Of a stretch of DNA of 24,890 bases, positions 12,504 through 20,218 are shown piece by piece. Position 1 is the stretch's first letter. The number at the start of each line of letters is the position of its first letter. The translations under genes were made by a program, and so were the position numbers. Below the pieces are notes generated by a model. It saw nothing but the letters and a program-made list of their open reading frames with translations. It made no database searches and was not told where the DNA came from. The stretch lies in assembly GCA_023437485.1 (NCBI GenBank), contig JAEZGB010000193.1, positions 1 through 24,890 of the forward strand, in the 5' to 3' direction. This stretch comes from Bacteroidota bacterium (GTDB lineage Bacteria; Bacteroidota; Bacteroidia; Flavobacteriales; Flavobacteriaceae).

Positions 12504-15134
12504 ATGCGTTCACAAGACATCCGCCGCCAATTCCTAGACTTTTTCCAATCCAGGGGCCATTTGATCGTGCCTTCGGCGCCCATCGTTTTAAAGGACGACC
12601 CTACGCTGATGTTCAACAACTCGGGCATGGCGCAGTTCAAGGAATATTTCCTGGGCAACGCCACTCCCAAGAGCCCGCGCATCGCCGATACGCAAAAATG
12701 CCTTCGGGTTTCGGGCAAGCACAACGATCTCGAGGAAGTTGGCATCGATACCTATCACCACACCATGTTCGAAATGCTGGGCAACTGGTCATTTGGCGAC
12801 TACTTCAAGAAAGAGGCGATCCACTGGGCTTGGGAATTGTTGACCGAAGTCTATAAGATCGACAAAAACATTCTCTATGTGACCGTGTTTGAAGGTTCGA
12901 AGGAAGAAAATGTGCCCTTTGACCAGGAGGCGTACGATATCTGGAAGACGCTCATCGACGAAGACCGGATATTGCTCGGCAACAAAAAAGACAATTTCTG
13001 GGAAATGGGCGACCAGGGTCCGTGCGGGCCTTGTTCTGAAATCCACGTGGACATCCGATCGGCCCAGGAGAAGGCCGCGATTCCCGGAAAGCAACTCGTC
13101 AACGCCGACCATCCGCAGGTGGTTGAAATCTGGAACAACGTGTTCATGGAGTTCAACCGCAAGGCCGACGGTTCGCTCGAGAAACTTCCCGCGCAGCACG
13201 TGGACACCGGAATGGGCTTCGAGCGCCTTTGCATGGTTTTGCAGGGAGTCCGCTCCAATTACGACACCGACGTTTTCGCCCCGCTGATCGCCAAAATAGA
13301 GGAATCGACGGGTGCCAAATACACCAAGGACACTTCAGATAAAGAACTCGAAAAGACCAACATCGCGATCCGCGTCATCGCCGACCACGTCCGTGCGGTA
13401 GCCTTTGCCATCGCCGATGGCCAGCTTCCCTCAAATACCGGCGCCGGTTACGTCATTCGGAGGATTTTGCGGCGCGCGATCCGTTACGGTTTCACTTTTC
13501 TCAATACCAAAGAGGCTTTCATTTATAAACTGGTTGCCACATTGGCTGACCAGATGGGCGATTCGTTCCCCGAGATCCGCAGCCAGCAACAGCTTGTTTC
13601 CAACGTGATCCGCGAGGAGGAGCAATCGTTTTTGCGGACGCTTGACCAGGGCCTGCAATTGCTCGATCAGGTGATTAAGGAGACAAAGGGCGAAACGGTT
13701 TCGGGGGCAAAGGCCTTTGAATTGTACGATACTTTTGGTTTCCCGATAGACCTTACCTCATTGATTCTGCGCGAACGCGGGCTGTCTTTGGACGAGGCCG
13801 GTTTTGACGCCGCCATGGCCGAACAGAAGAACCGTTCCCGCGCAGCCTCCGAAACATCGGCGGGCGACTGGGTCATCGTTTCTGAATCGACAGCCGACGA
13901 GCCTTTTGTGGGTTACGACCTGCTTGTAAACGAAGTAAAGATTTTGCGTTACCGCAAGACCGAATCCAAGAAGGATGGCACGCTTTACCAGATTGTGCTG
14001 GACCAGACGCCTTTTTATCCCGAAGGCGGCGGCCAGGTGGGCGACAAGGGCGTTTTGCGCTCGGCCAATGAAACGGTTGAGGTGATCGATACCAAGAAAG
14101 AAAACAACCTGATCATCCATTTTACCCGTTCAATTCCCGCGAATGTCGAGGCAAAACTCATTGCCGAGGTCGATGGTGCATTGCGCTCCAGGACCGCGGC
14201 GAACCACACCGCCACGCACCTTATGCATTTGGCGTTGCGCACGATTTTGGGCACGCACGTCGAGCAAAAGGGCTCGCTCGTGGCGCCCGACTACCTTCGT
14301 TTTGACTTTTCGCATTTTGCCAAGGTCACCGATGAGCAGCTTTGCGAGGTTGAGGAATTTGTCAACGCGCGCATTTCACAACAGATTGCGTTGCAGGAGC
14401 GCCGCCAGATGGCTTTCGCCGATGCGGTGGCCGAGGGAGCGATGGCGCTCTTTGGTGAGAAGTACGGCGATAAGGTCCGGGCAATCAAATTCGGTGATTC
14501 GATGGAGCTCTGCGGCGGGATTCACGTTAAGAACACCGCTGACATCTGGCATTTCAAGATCGTATCGGAAGGCGCGGTGGCGGCCGGAATCCGCCGGATC
14601 GAGGCCATCACGGGCGAGGCGGTCCGCGACTATTTTGCCAATCAGGAATCGATGTTGTCGCAAATTAAAGAGGCGCTAAAAAATCCGCAGGACGCTATCC
14701 GCCAGGTAAACAATCTGATCGATGAAAACGCAAAGATGAAAAAGCAACTCGAGCAACTTTTGCGCGACAAGGCCAAAAATCTCAAGGGCGAATTTGCGGG
14801 GAAATTGCAAGAAATCAACGGGGTTCGCTTCCTGGCCGAAAAAGTGGAACTCGATTCCGCCGGAGCCAAGGACCTGGCGCATGAACTGGGGACGCTGGGC
14901 GATGACCTGTTCATTGTTTTGGGTTCGGTGACCGATGACAAACCTACGATTACCTGCTATATTTCAAAGGAACTCGTGGCTTCGCGCGGGCTGAACGCCG
15001 GTCTGGTGGTTCGCGAACTCGGGAAATTCATCCAGGGCGGAGGCGGAGGCCAGCCGTTTTTTGCGACGGCGGGAGGCAAGGACGCCTCCGGTCTTTCATC
15101 GGCACTGCAAAAAGCCATCGACTTTATCAAGTAA
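12504..15134 (+). CDS. alaS: alanyl-tRNA synthetase
   Basis: AlaRS charges tRNA-Ala and edits mischarged Ser and Gly. The protein is 876 aa, the normal length. It starts MRSQDIRRQFLDFFQSRGH, the usual AlaRS N-terminus, at the ATG at 12504; an in-frame start at 12450 would only translate the low-complexity leader. The class II catalytic core is at the N-terminus (MFNNSGMAQFKEYFLGN, DTQKCLRVSGKHNDLEEVG, GNWSFGDYFKKEA). The editing domain carries both halves of its zinc site: HTATH with H568 and H572, and CGGIH with C670 and H674. A C-terminal coiled coil and a C-Ala domain ending in GGGGGQPFFATAGG follow. It is monocistronic, with a terminator directly downstream. Confidence 0.98.
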   Translation: MRSQDIRRQFLDFFQSRGHLIVPSAPIVLKDDPTLMFNNSGMAQFKEYFLGNATPKSPRIADTQKCLRVSGKHNDLEEVGIDTYHHTMFEMLGNWSFGDYFKKEAIHWAWELLTEVYKIDKNILYVTVFEGSKEENVPFDQEAYDIWKTLIDEDRILLGNKKDNFWEMGDQGPCGPCSEIHVDIRSAQEKAAIPGKQLVNADHPQVVEIWNNVFMEFNRKADGSLEKLPAQHVDTGMGFERLCMVLQGVRSNYDTDVFAPLIAKIEESTGAKYTKDTSDKELEKTNIAIRVIADHVRAVAFAIADGQLPSNTGAGYVIRRILRRAIRYGFTFLNTKEAFIYKLVATLADQMGDSFPEIRSQQQLVSNVIREEEQSFLRTLDQGLQLLDQVIKETKGETVSGAKAFELYDTFGFPIDLTSLILRERGLSLDEAGFDAAMAEQKNRSRAASETSAGDWVIVSESTADEPFVGYDLLVNEVKILRYRKTESKKDGTLYQIVLDQTPFYPEGGGQVGDKGVLRSANETVEVIDTKKENNLIIHFTRSIPANVEAKLIAEVDGALRSRTAANHTATHLMHLALRTILGTHVEQKGSLVAPDYLRFDFSHFAKVTDEQLCEVEEFVNARISQQIALQERRQMAFADAVAEGAMALFGEKYGDKVRAIKFGDSMELCGGIHVKNTADIWHFKIVSEGAVAAGIRRIEAITGEAVRDYFANQESMLSQIKEALKNPQDAIRQVNNLIDENAKMKKQLEQLLRDKAKNLKGEFAGKLQEINGVRFLAEKVELDSAGAKDLAHELGTLGDDLFIVLGSVTDDKPTITCYISKELVASRGLNAGLVVRELGKFIQGGGGGQPFFATAGGKDASGLSSALQKAIDFIK

Positions 15135-15139
15135 CACCG

Positions 15140-15168
15140 AACCCGGGGCCAGCGCTTCGGGTTTTTTA
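15140..15168 (+). terminator. rho-independent terminator after alaS
   Basis: AACCCG (15140-15145) pairs with CGGGTT (15158-15163) around a 12-nt loop, followed by a T-rich run. It begins 5 bp after the alaS stop. Confidence 0.75.
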
Positions 15169-15196
15169 TTGGCCGGAAAATACGATGGAATGCGTA

Positions 15197-15227
15197 TTGC
15201 CGCCATCAGGTGCCGCCCATACTTTTA
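15197..15227 (+). promoter_or_regulatory. candidate promoter of the 120-aa/PQQ-like unit
   Basis: TTG (15197-15199), a 20-nt spacer, then TACTTTTA (15220-15227), one mismatch from TAnnTTTG. The first gene starts 35 bp further on. Confidence 0.5.
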
Positions 15228-15262
15228 TCAAAATTTTTTCGGCCGTCGGCCCATGATAAAAG

Positions 15263-15625
15263 ATGAAAAAGCCGGCACTGCTTCTCCTGGTCCTTTTAAC
15301 CTCGCTCACGGCATTTTCGCAACGCCCCACCCTTAGCGATCAGCAAGCCATCTCCCAGGCCGTTATCGCCGAGGTGGACGAATTGTTTGCATCGGAAGAT
15401 TTCAACAAAAAGAAAAACCGAAAGTTCCCCAATGTTTCGGGTACAATGACCGTGGACATCGGCGTGGTGCAAAACGGCAGGGTATCCACTTTTTTCAAGG
15501 CCGAAAGCGACATTTCGAACATCGACTTCATCGACTTCATGTCGCAATACATCCTCGACCATAAATTCCGCTTCAAGCTTCCCAAAAAGCAGCGCTACAA
15601 GATTCGTCACACACTTAAATTTTAA
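15263..15625 (+). CDS. small secreted protein of unknown function
   Basis: This 120-aa protein starts with a clear Sec signal peptide (MKKPALLLLVLLTSLTAFSQ, cleavage after residue 20) and is otherwise a mixed, fairly basic domain of about 100 residues. Visible segments are SGTMTVDIGVVQNGRVSTFF and a C-terminal run of Lys/Arg (LPKKQRYKIRHTLKF). The ATG at 15263 is set by the signal peptide; the ATG at 15253 is out of frame. I do not recognise the family. The stop lies 5 bp before the PQQ-like gene, so the two form an operon, and the protein may be a partner of the beta-propeller. Confidence 0.8.
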   Translation: MKKPALLLLVLLTSLTAFSQRPTLSDQQAISQAVIAEVDELFASEDFNKKKNRKFPNVSGTMTVDIGVVQNGRVSTFFKAESDISNIDFIDFMSQYILDHKFRFKLPKKQRYKIRHTLKF

Positions 15626-15630
15626 TCATA

Positions 15631-17439
15631 ATGAAAAGAATCCTCTACTTATTGATTGTCCTGGTTGCGGCCCAGCCCTCGCAGGCGCAATTGGGCAAAC
15701 TGCTCTCGGTGGCCAAGGGCGGCGGCGCCAAAAAATCAGGCAGCCTTTCCACCGTTTGGGAAGCCGAATTTGACAATAAGGCCACCCGCCTGGCCGTGAC
15801 CGCGCATGACGGCTCGATGATCCTGGGTACCGATGACAACTCGGCGACGGTACTCGACGCTACGGGCAAGGTCATGTGGAGCGGCGATTACAAGAACATC
15901 ACCACCAACAAAACCAATAAATCCGAATACCAGTATTCCATCTGGAAGGACACCGGCGGTTACCTGTTCCTTTTTGACGAGCGCAGCATGGGCAAGGACC
16001 GCGTGGCCGTCATCGACATCGCGACGGGCAAGGAGCTCTGGAATTCGGAACAATACCAAAACCTGTTGCCCAAGGGAACGGCCGCCGAGGAAGGCGTCGA
16101 TCAGGGCGAACTCGAGACGGTGAAGTACATTCGGGAGCTGGATGCGTTTTTGATTTCGCAAAAGGCTTCGGTGATTTTGGTAAAGGCCTCAACGGGCGAA
16201 AAAATCTGGGAAACCAACCGCTTCAAGGGCGGCGTGGGCAAATACATCTACATTCCGGCCAAGAATGAGATCATTATGGTCAACTTCAAGCCCACAGGGC
16301 TCGGGGCACTTTTCGCGGGTTTCAAGAACCAATTGGTGCGCATCAATGCCAAAAACGGCGACATTCTCTGGGACGCCACATTTATAGGCGCCGTGGAGAA
16401 GGAACTCGTGACGCGCCGCGCGATCGTGGATATGTGGGTCAAGCATAACAAGGTTTTCCTTTATTTGAACGGCCTTGCGGTGTATGATTATGAGACCGGC
16501 CAAAAGCAATGGGAATCAATTTATGAGAATGACATGGACGGCGGAAGCGGGATCAAACTGCTGGGCGCCGGCAAACGTTCCAAAATCTATCGCACCATCG
16601 CCGATCCGCTTTTTACCGAGGATGCCGTTTACCTTACACTGCTGGGCAATCGCGACCGGGCCAAGTTTGTGGAAAAGCGCGACTTGCAAACCGGGAAATT
16701 GGTTTGGGCCTCAGAGAAAATCACCGGCGCCTTTTCAATGCCCAACATCTACAAGGCCGGCAACAAAATCCTGGTGCAGGTGGGCGGAAAGGTGCAGGTG
16801 CAGGAGTACCGCCAGGAAAAATCGGTTGGATATGGCGGCTTTGGCGGTGGGACCAACTGGGTGCCCTACATTTACTGGGATTACAAAAATCAGAAGAACA
16901 GCGTGCTTTGCCTTGACGATGCGACTGGCAAGACCGCCTGGCGCTCGGAAAAATTTGACAAGCGCATCACCGACCTCATCCTCGAGGACAACAAGACCGT
17001 TTTTGTAGGCGATGGCGACCAGTTCTATTCCTATGACATCGCCAGCGGGAAGCAACTCTTTGACGTCAAACACAACGACGCCAAGGTGGGCAAGGCATCC
17101 GATGTGATTGACTTTGGCAAACAGGTGGTGGTTTTGAGCGAAAAAGGCCTTGCGTCCTACAACAAGAGTGACGGGTCAAGGGCGTATGCATCGGAGAAAA
17201 TCCGAGGGGTCGATTATTTTTACAAGGTCGGCGAGAATTACTTTCTTCGCGATCAGCGAAACAGCAAAAACATCATTCACGGGATTGACATGGCCAACGG
17301 CGACACAAAGGGTTCGGTTCAATCCAAAGGCAAGGGCGGAAGCCCCGAGTATGGCGACGGCATTGACATCACAGCCGACGGCGAGTACATCTTTGCCTTT
17401 AAGGGGAAGAAAGTAGAGAAGATCAAAGTGAATAATTAG
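15631..17439 (+). CDS. secreted PQQ-like beta-propeller repeat protein
   Basis: This is a 602-aa protein exported by a Sec signal peptide (MKRILYLLIVLVAAQPSQAQ). It is built of repeats of the PQQ_2 / outer-membrane-assembly-factor type, where a strand such as ATGKVMWSGDYK, ATGKELWNSEQYQ, STGEKIWETNRFK, NGDILWDATF, ETGQKQWESIYE, QTGKLVWASEKI or ATGKTAWRSEKFD recurs about every 40-60 residues. This predicts a beta-propeller. Such repeats occur in BamB-like scaffolds and in quinoprotein dehydrogenases. I see no lipobox, so it is soluble or held by a partner, and I cannot assign enzyme activity. It is cotranscribed with the 120-aa secreted protein upstream. The Lys/Gly-rich stretch after the signal peptide is a linker. 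Confidence 0.85.
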   Translation: MKRILYLLIVLVAAQPSQAQLGKLLSVAKGGGAKKSGSLSTVWEAEFDNKATRLAVTAHDGSMILGTDDNSATVLDATGKVMWSGDYKNITTNKTNKSEYQYSIWKDTGGYLFLFDERSMGKDRVAVIDIATGKELWNSEQYQNLLPKGTAAEEGVDQGELETVKYIRELDAFLISQKASVILVKASTGEKIWETNRFKGGVGKYIYIPAKNEIIMVNFKPTGLGALFAGFKNQLVRINAKNGDILWDATFIGAVEKELVTRRAIVDMWVKHNKVFLYLNGLAVYDYETGQKQWESIYENDMDGGSGIKLLGAGKRSKIYRTIADPLFTEDAVYLTLLGNRDRAKFVEKRDLQTGKLVWASEKITGAFSMPNIYKAGNKILVQVGGKVQVQEYRQEKSVGYGGFGGGTNWVPYIYWDYKNQKNSVLCLDDATGKTAWRSEKFDKRITDLILEDNKTVFVGDGDQFYSYDIASGKQLFDVKHNDAKVGKASDVIDFGKQVVVLSEKGLASYNKSDGSRAYASEKIRGVDYFYKVGENYFLRDQRNSKNIIHGIDMANGDTKGSVQSKGKGGSPEYGDGIDITADGEYIFAFKGKKVEKIKVNN

Positions 17440-17471
17440 CTATCGGCTGTCTATCAGCTATCAGCTATCAT
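17440..17471. repeat. tandem array of 7-bp units after the PQQ-like gene
   Basis: Units CTATCGG, then a 4-nt interruption CTGT, then CTATCAG, CTATCAG and CTATCAT. It begins at the base after the TAG stop codon of the PQQ-like gene (17437-17439) and precedes that gene's terminator. Confidence 0.7.
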
Positions 17472-17503
17472 CGGTAGACCCATTACTCATAACCCAAAAC
17501 CAG

Positions 17504-17529
17504 AAGCTGTCCCGCCGGGCAGCTTTTTT
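17504..17529 (+). terminator. rho-independent terminator after the PQQ-like gene
   Basis: AAGCTG (17504-17509) pairs with CAGCTT (17520-17525) and an inner CCC (17511-17513) pairs with GGG (17517-17519), with one bulged T. A run of six T residues follows. Confidence 0.85.
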
Positions 17530-17532
17530 GTG

Positions 17533-17560
17533 TTGTCACAATCGTAATTCATTAAGTTTG
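17533..17560 (+). promoter_or_regulatory. promoter of the lipoprotein-GSCFA unit
   Basis: TTG (17533-17535), a 17-nt spacer, then TAAGTTTG (17553-17560), a perfect Bacteroidota -7 box. The lipoprotein ATG is 13 bp downstream, giving a very short leader. Confidence 0.7.
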
Positions 17561-17573
17561 CCAAAACCATTTT

Positions 17574-18287
17574 ATGAAAATTTCAAGGATCCTGATTTTA
17601 GTGCTTGCCATCGGATTGGCCTCTTGCAGCAGCGACGACAGCGGCTATCCCTCGGGCTTGCTGCTCCGCAAGTTGGTTACCACCAGCAACAGCGGAGAGA
17701 GTGTTTCGGTTTATCATTACAACGGAAACAAACTTGATTATATCAGGATGGATGACAATGAAATCATCAATTATAAATATTCCGGTAACCTGATTAGCGA
17801 GATTACCTGGAAGGATGAAGATGGCAGCATTGACCAGCAAACCCTTTTGTCCTATGAGCAGGGCCGACTGGTCAAAATCAGGACGATGCAGCCCTGGATG
17901 GGTTTTGAAAACACAGTCAACTTTATTTATAACGCCGACAATACGGCAAATTTTACCTCAATTGGCACCGGTTGGGAGGGCGGACAGGTCCAGGGGAACC
18001 CAGGCAAATATTTTTTTGACGACGAGGGCGCCATCGTGAAAGTTGAGCAATACGGTCCTGCAGGCACCACGGTTGTCAATTATACCTATGATGACAAGGC
18101 AAACCCCTACCACAATATCACAGGGATGTCAAAATTGATGGACTTCTATTCAGCACCGCACAATGTCCTGACGATTTCAGGCCAGGGGTTGCAGGCCTTT
18201 TCCTATGAGTACAACGCCTCAGGGTATCCGGTCAGTGGCATGCTGGAAACCGGTTCGAGCACACAATCAATGCAGTATTTCTACTGA
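17574..18287 (+). CDS. lipoprotein with YD-like repeats
   Basis: This 237-aa lipoprotein has a signal peptide ending in the lipobox LASC (Cys18), followed by SSDDS. An acidic Ser/Asp run right after the Cys fits the surface-export signal reported for flavobacterial lipoproteins, so it is probably exposed on the outer face of the outer membrane. The rest consists of short Tyr/Asp/Gly strands such as YHYNGNKLDYIRMDD, INYKYSGNLISEITW and FSYEYNASGYPVSGM, like YD/RHS-type repeats (DUF4595-like proteins in Bacteroidota are similar). No enzyme motif is visible. Its TGA shares a base with the ATG of the GSCFA gene, so the two are translationally coupled. Confidence 0.85.
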   Translation: MKISRILILVLAIGLASCSSDDSGYPSGLLLRKLVTTSNSGESVSVYHYNGNKLDYIRMDDNEIINYKYSGNLISEITWKDEDGSIDQQTLLSYEQGRLVKIRTMQPWMGFENTVNFIYNADNTANFTSIGTGWEGGQVQGNPGKYFFDDEGAIVKVEQYGPAGTTVVNYTYDDKANPYHNITGMSKLMDFYSAPHNVLTISGQGLQAFSYEYNASGYPVSGMLETGSSTQSMQYFY

Positions 18288-19231
18288 TGAAATTCTCCAC
18301 TCCGGTTCCCATCCACCCTTCGCAACCTTCAATCGGGTATGACTCAAGCGTGCTTTTGTTGGGTTCGTGCTTTGCAAATAACATTGCCGAAAAACTCCAA
18401 AGGCTTCGGTTTGTAGCCGATGTAAATCCCTTTGGCATTTTGTTCCAGCCCACTTCGCTCGAAGATTTCATTAGGCTGTGCCTGGAAAACCATCGCTTTG
18501 CACCAGCCGGTTTTTTTGAGCACGCCTCGGCCTGGCACCATTTCAAGGCGCATTCGCAAATGGACGCGCTTTCGGCCTCGGAGGCTTGCCAAAAGCTCAA
18601 CTCCGCCGCCGATGCCGCCCGTTTGCAGATGGCTTCGGCCACGCACATCATCATCACGCTGGGTACTGCTTGGGTATACCGCCATCGCGCATCGGGTGAA
18701 TTCGTAGCCAATTGCCATAAAGTGCCGCAGCGCGAATTTGACAAGCAGTTGCTATCAATTGAGCGCATCGGCGAAAGCCTCAAAAACATCACGAGTATGT
18801 TACGGGCGGCCAATCCATCGGCGACAATAATTTTCACGGTTTCCCCGGTTAGGCACCTCAAGGACGGCTTTGTGGAAAACCAACGCAGCAAGGCGCACCT
18901 TATCGCGGCGTTGCACAATTTTCTGGAAACCGATGCGGCGCATTATTTTCCCGCCTACGAGATCGCCATGGACGAACTGCGCGATTACCGGTTCTATGCG
19001 GGCGATATGGTGCATCCGTCTGCCGATGCGGTGCAGTATATCTGGGAGCGGTTCTCGGCGGCGTGGATTTCAAACGATGCACGCAAGGTTGCAGATGAGG
19101 TGGAAGGCATCGTTCGGGGGCTTGAACACAGGCCTTTTAATCCCGAATCAGCTGAAACGCTGAAGTTCCGCGCCAATCTTGAGTCCAGGATTGCCTCGCT
19201 CCAATCGCGTTTCCGGCACATGAAATTCTAA
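18287..19231 (+). CDS. GSCFA domain-containing protein
   Basis: This 314-aa protein has the GSCFA domain: the motif GSCFA lies at residues 26-30 inside SSVLLLGSCFANNIAEKL. Further blocks match the family's conserved layout: NPFGILFQP near residue 48, THIIITLGTAWVYRH near 121, FTVSPVRHLKDGF near 183 and DMVHPSADAVQYIWERF near 243. The fold is thought to be related to GDSL/SGNH hydrolases; the Ser in GSC and the late DxxHPS-like block would be the counterparts of the SGNH catalytic residues. The substrate is unknown. There is no signal peptide. The ATG overlaps the stop of the lipoprotein gene by one base (TGATG at 18285-18289). Confidence 0.9.
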   Translation: MKFSTPVPIHPSQPSIGYDSSVLLLGSCFANNIAEKLQRLRFVADVNPFGILFQPTSLEDFIRLCLENHRFAPAGFFEHASAWHHFKAHSQMDALSASEACQKLNSAADAARLQMASATHIIITLGTAWVYRHRASGEFVANCHKVPQREFDKQLLSIERIGESLKNITSMLRAANPSATIIFTVSPVRHLKDGFVENQRSKAHLIAALHNFLETDAAHYFPAYEIAMDELRDYRFYAGDMVHPSADAVQYIWERFSAAWISNDARKVADEVEGIVRGLEHRPFNPESAETLKFRANLESRIASLQSRFRHMKF

Positions 19232-19249
19232 AATACGTTGTTCATCGTA

Positions 19250-19280
19250 TTGATTCAAAATGTTTATTGGCCCAGATTTG
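19250..19280 (+). promoter_or_regulatory. candidate promoter of the second lipoprotein gene
   Basis: TTG (19250-19252), a 20-nt spacer, then CAGATTTG (19273-19280), one mismatch from TAnnTTTG. The ATG at 19307 follows 27 nt later. Confidence 0.45.
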
Positions 19281-19306
19281 CTTCATTAAAAACCAATAAC
19301 ACTTTT

Positions 19307-19834
19307 ATGAAAAATTACAGGACTTTTTGGAAATCAATGTTTTTGGCCACGGCTATCCTTGCCTTCAATGCGTGCAGCGACGATGACGACAACGGCGGCG
19401 GCGGTGGAACTCCAAGCGGAACCTACGTTAAAGCCAAGGTTGACGGCACTACGTATGAAACCTACAAAATCCAGGGCGTTTCGGCTGCTACGGCAATTTC
19501 ACCCGGCACCGGCGACGGCAGGCTTATCATGATTGGCGGGCCAATCGACCAAAGTGGAACCAAGGCGTGGGCAGTTAACCTGTTGGGCATCAACGCAACG
19601 GGCGAGTACCCACTCAACGCCGACTCCAACAGCACCGTGGCCTATGTTGAGACCGGAACGGGCGTGAGCTATGACAACAGCAACTGCGACGGAACCGACG
19701 GAACGGTCAAGATCACCAAAATCACCGACACGGAGGTTGAAGGTACCTTTAGTCTCGTAGGCAAGAATGACGAGGACTGCTCAATGTCAAAGACCATTAC
19801 TTCGGGGTCTTTCCGCGGGGTTTTCCAGAACTAG
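19307..19834 (+). CDS. surface-type lipoprotein (DUF6252-like)
   Basis: This 175-aa protein starts at the ATG at 19307, where the signal peptide begins (MKNYRTFWKSMFLATAILAF); an in-frame start at 19238 would bury it. The lipobox FNAC gives Cys23, followed by SDDDDNGGGGG, an acidic and Gly-rich run typical of surface-exported Bacteroidota lipoproteins. The body is beta-rich (VKAKVDGTTYETYKIQG, KAWAVNLLGINATGEYPLN, DTEVEGTFSLVG, GSFRGVFQN), a pattern I associate with the DUF6252 family though not with certainty. Two cysteines (SNCDGTDG and DEDCSMS) could form a disulfide. Function unknown. It has its own promoter and terminator. Confidence 0.82.
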   Translation: MKNYRTFWKSMFLATAILAFNACSDDDDNGGGGGTPSGTYVKAKVDGTTYETYKIQGVSAATAISPGTGDGRLIMIGGPIDQSGTKAWAVNLLGINATGEYPLNADSNSTVAYVETGTGVSYDNSNCDGTDGTVKITKITDTEVEGTFSLVGKNDEDCSMSKTITSGSFRGVFQN

Positions 19835-19853
19835 GCACAGATTAATACAAAAG

Positions 19854-19875
19854 CCGGGCTTGGCCCGGTTTTTTT
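19854..19875 (+). terminator. rho-independent terminator after the second lipoprotein gene
   Basis: CCGGGC (19854-19859) pairs with GCCCGG (19863-19868) across a TTG loop and is followed by seven T residues. Confidence 0.9.
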
Positions 19876-19927
19876 AGCACCCATTTTTTTGAAAGGCATT
19901 ATTTCGCGCTTAACGAGCACCAGGAAC

Positions 19928-20173
19928 ATGATTTTTTTTCTCATCGGGATCATTTTGGTCCTCACCGTGGTCATCGTGCTGGTCTGCATTCGGATCCGGG
20001 CGCAGGAGCACGCGCATCGCGGATTGTCTGGCCACCATGAGGTTATTCTCGCCCGGCTTAAAGGCGAGAACTCGCTGAATGCCGAGCGGCTTCGGTTGTC
20101 AGATGCGCTCCAGAAATCCATGTTTGAGGCGCGCCGGGAACTGGACAGGCGGTTGCTCGACGCGTTGTCATGA
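19928..20173 (+). CDS. small single-pass membrane protein, unknown function
   Basis: From the ATG at 19928 this gives an 81-aa protein: one strongly hydrophobic helix (MIFFLIGIILVLTVVIVLVC) and a charged helical tail rich in Glu, Arg and Leu that may form a coiled coil. A TTG at 19889 would add 13 residues (KGIISRLTSTRN), giving a basic N-terminus; the true start is uncertain. No family recognised. It lies just after a terminator and 45 bp before the sensor-kinase gene, so it could be the first gene of that operon. Confidence 0.55.
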   Translation: MIFFLIGIILVLTVVIVLVCIRIRAQEHAHRGLSGHHEVILARLKGENSLNAERLRLSDALQKSMFEARRELDRRLLDALS

Positions 20174-20218
20174 AGAACCTAACGCTTTTTTCATATTTTT
20201 ATCAGCAAACAGTACCCG

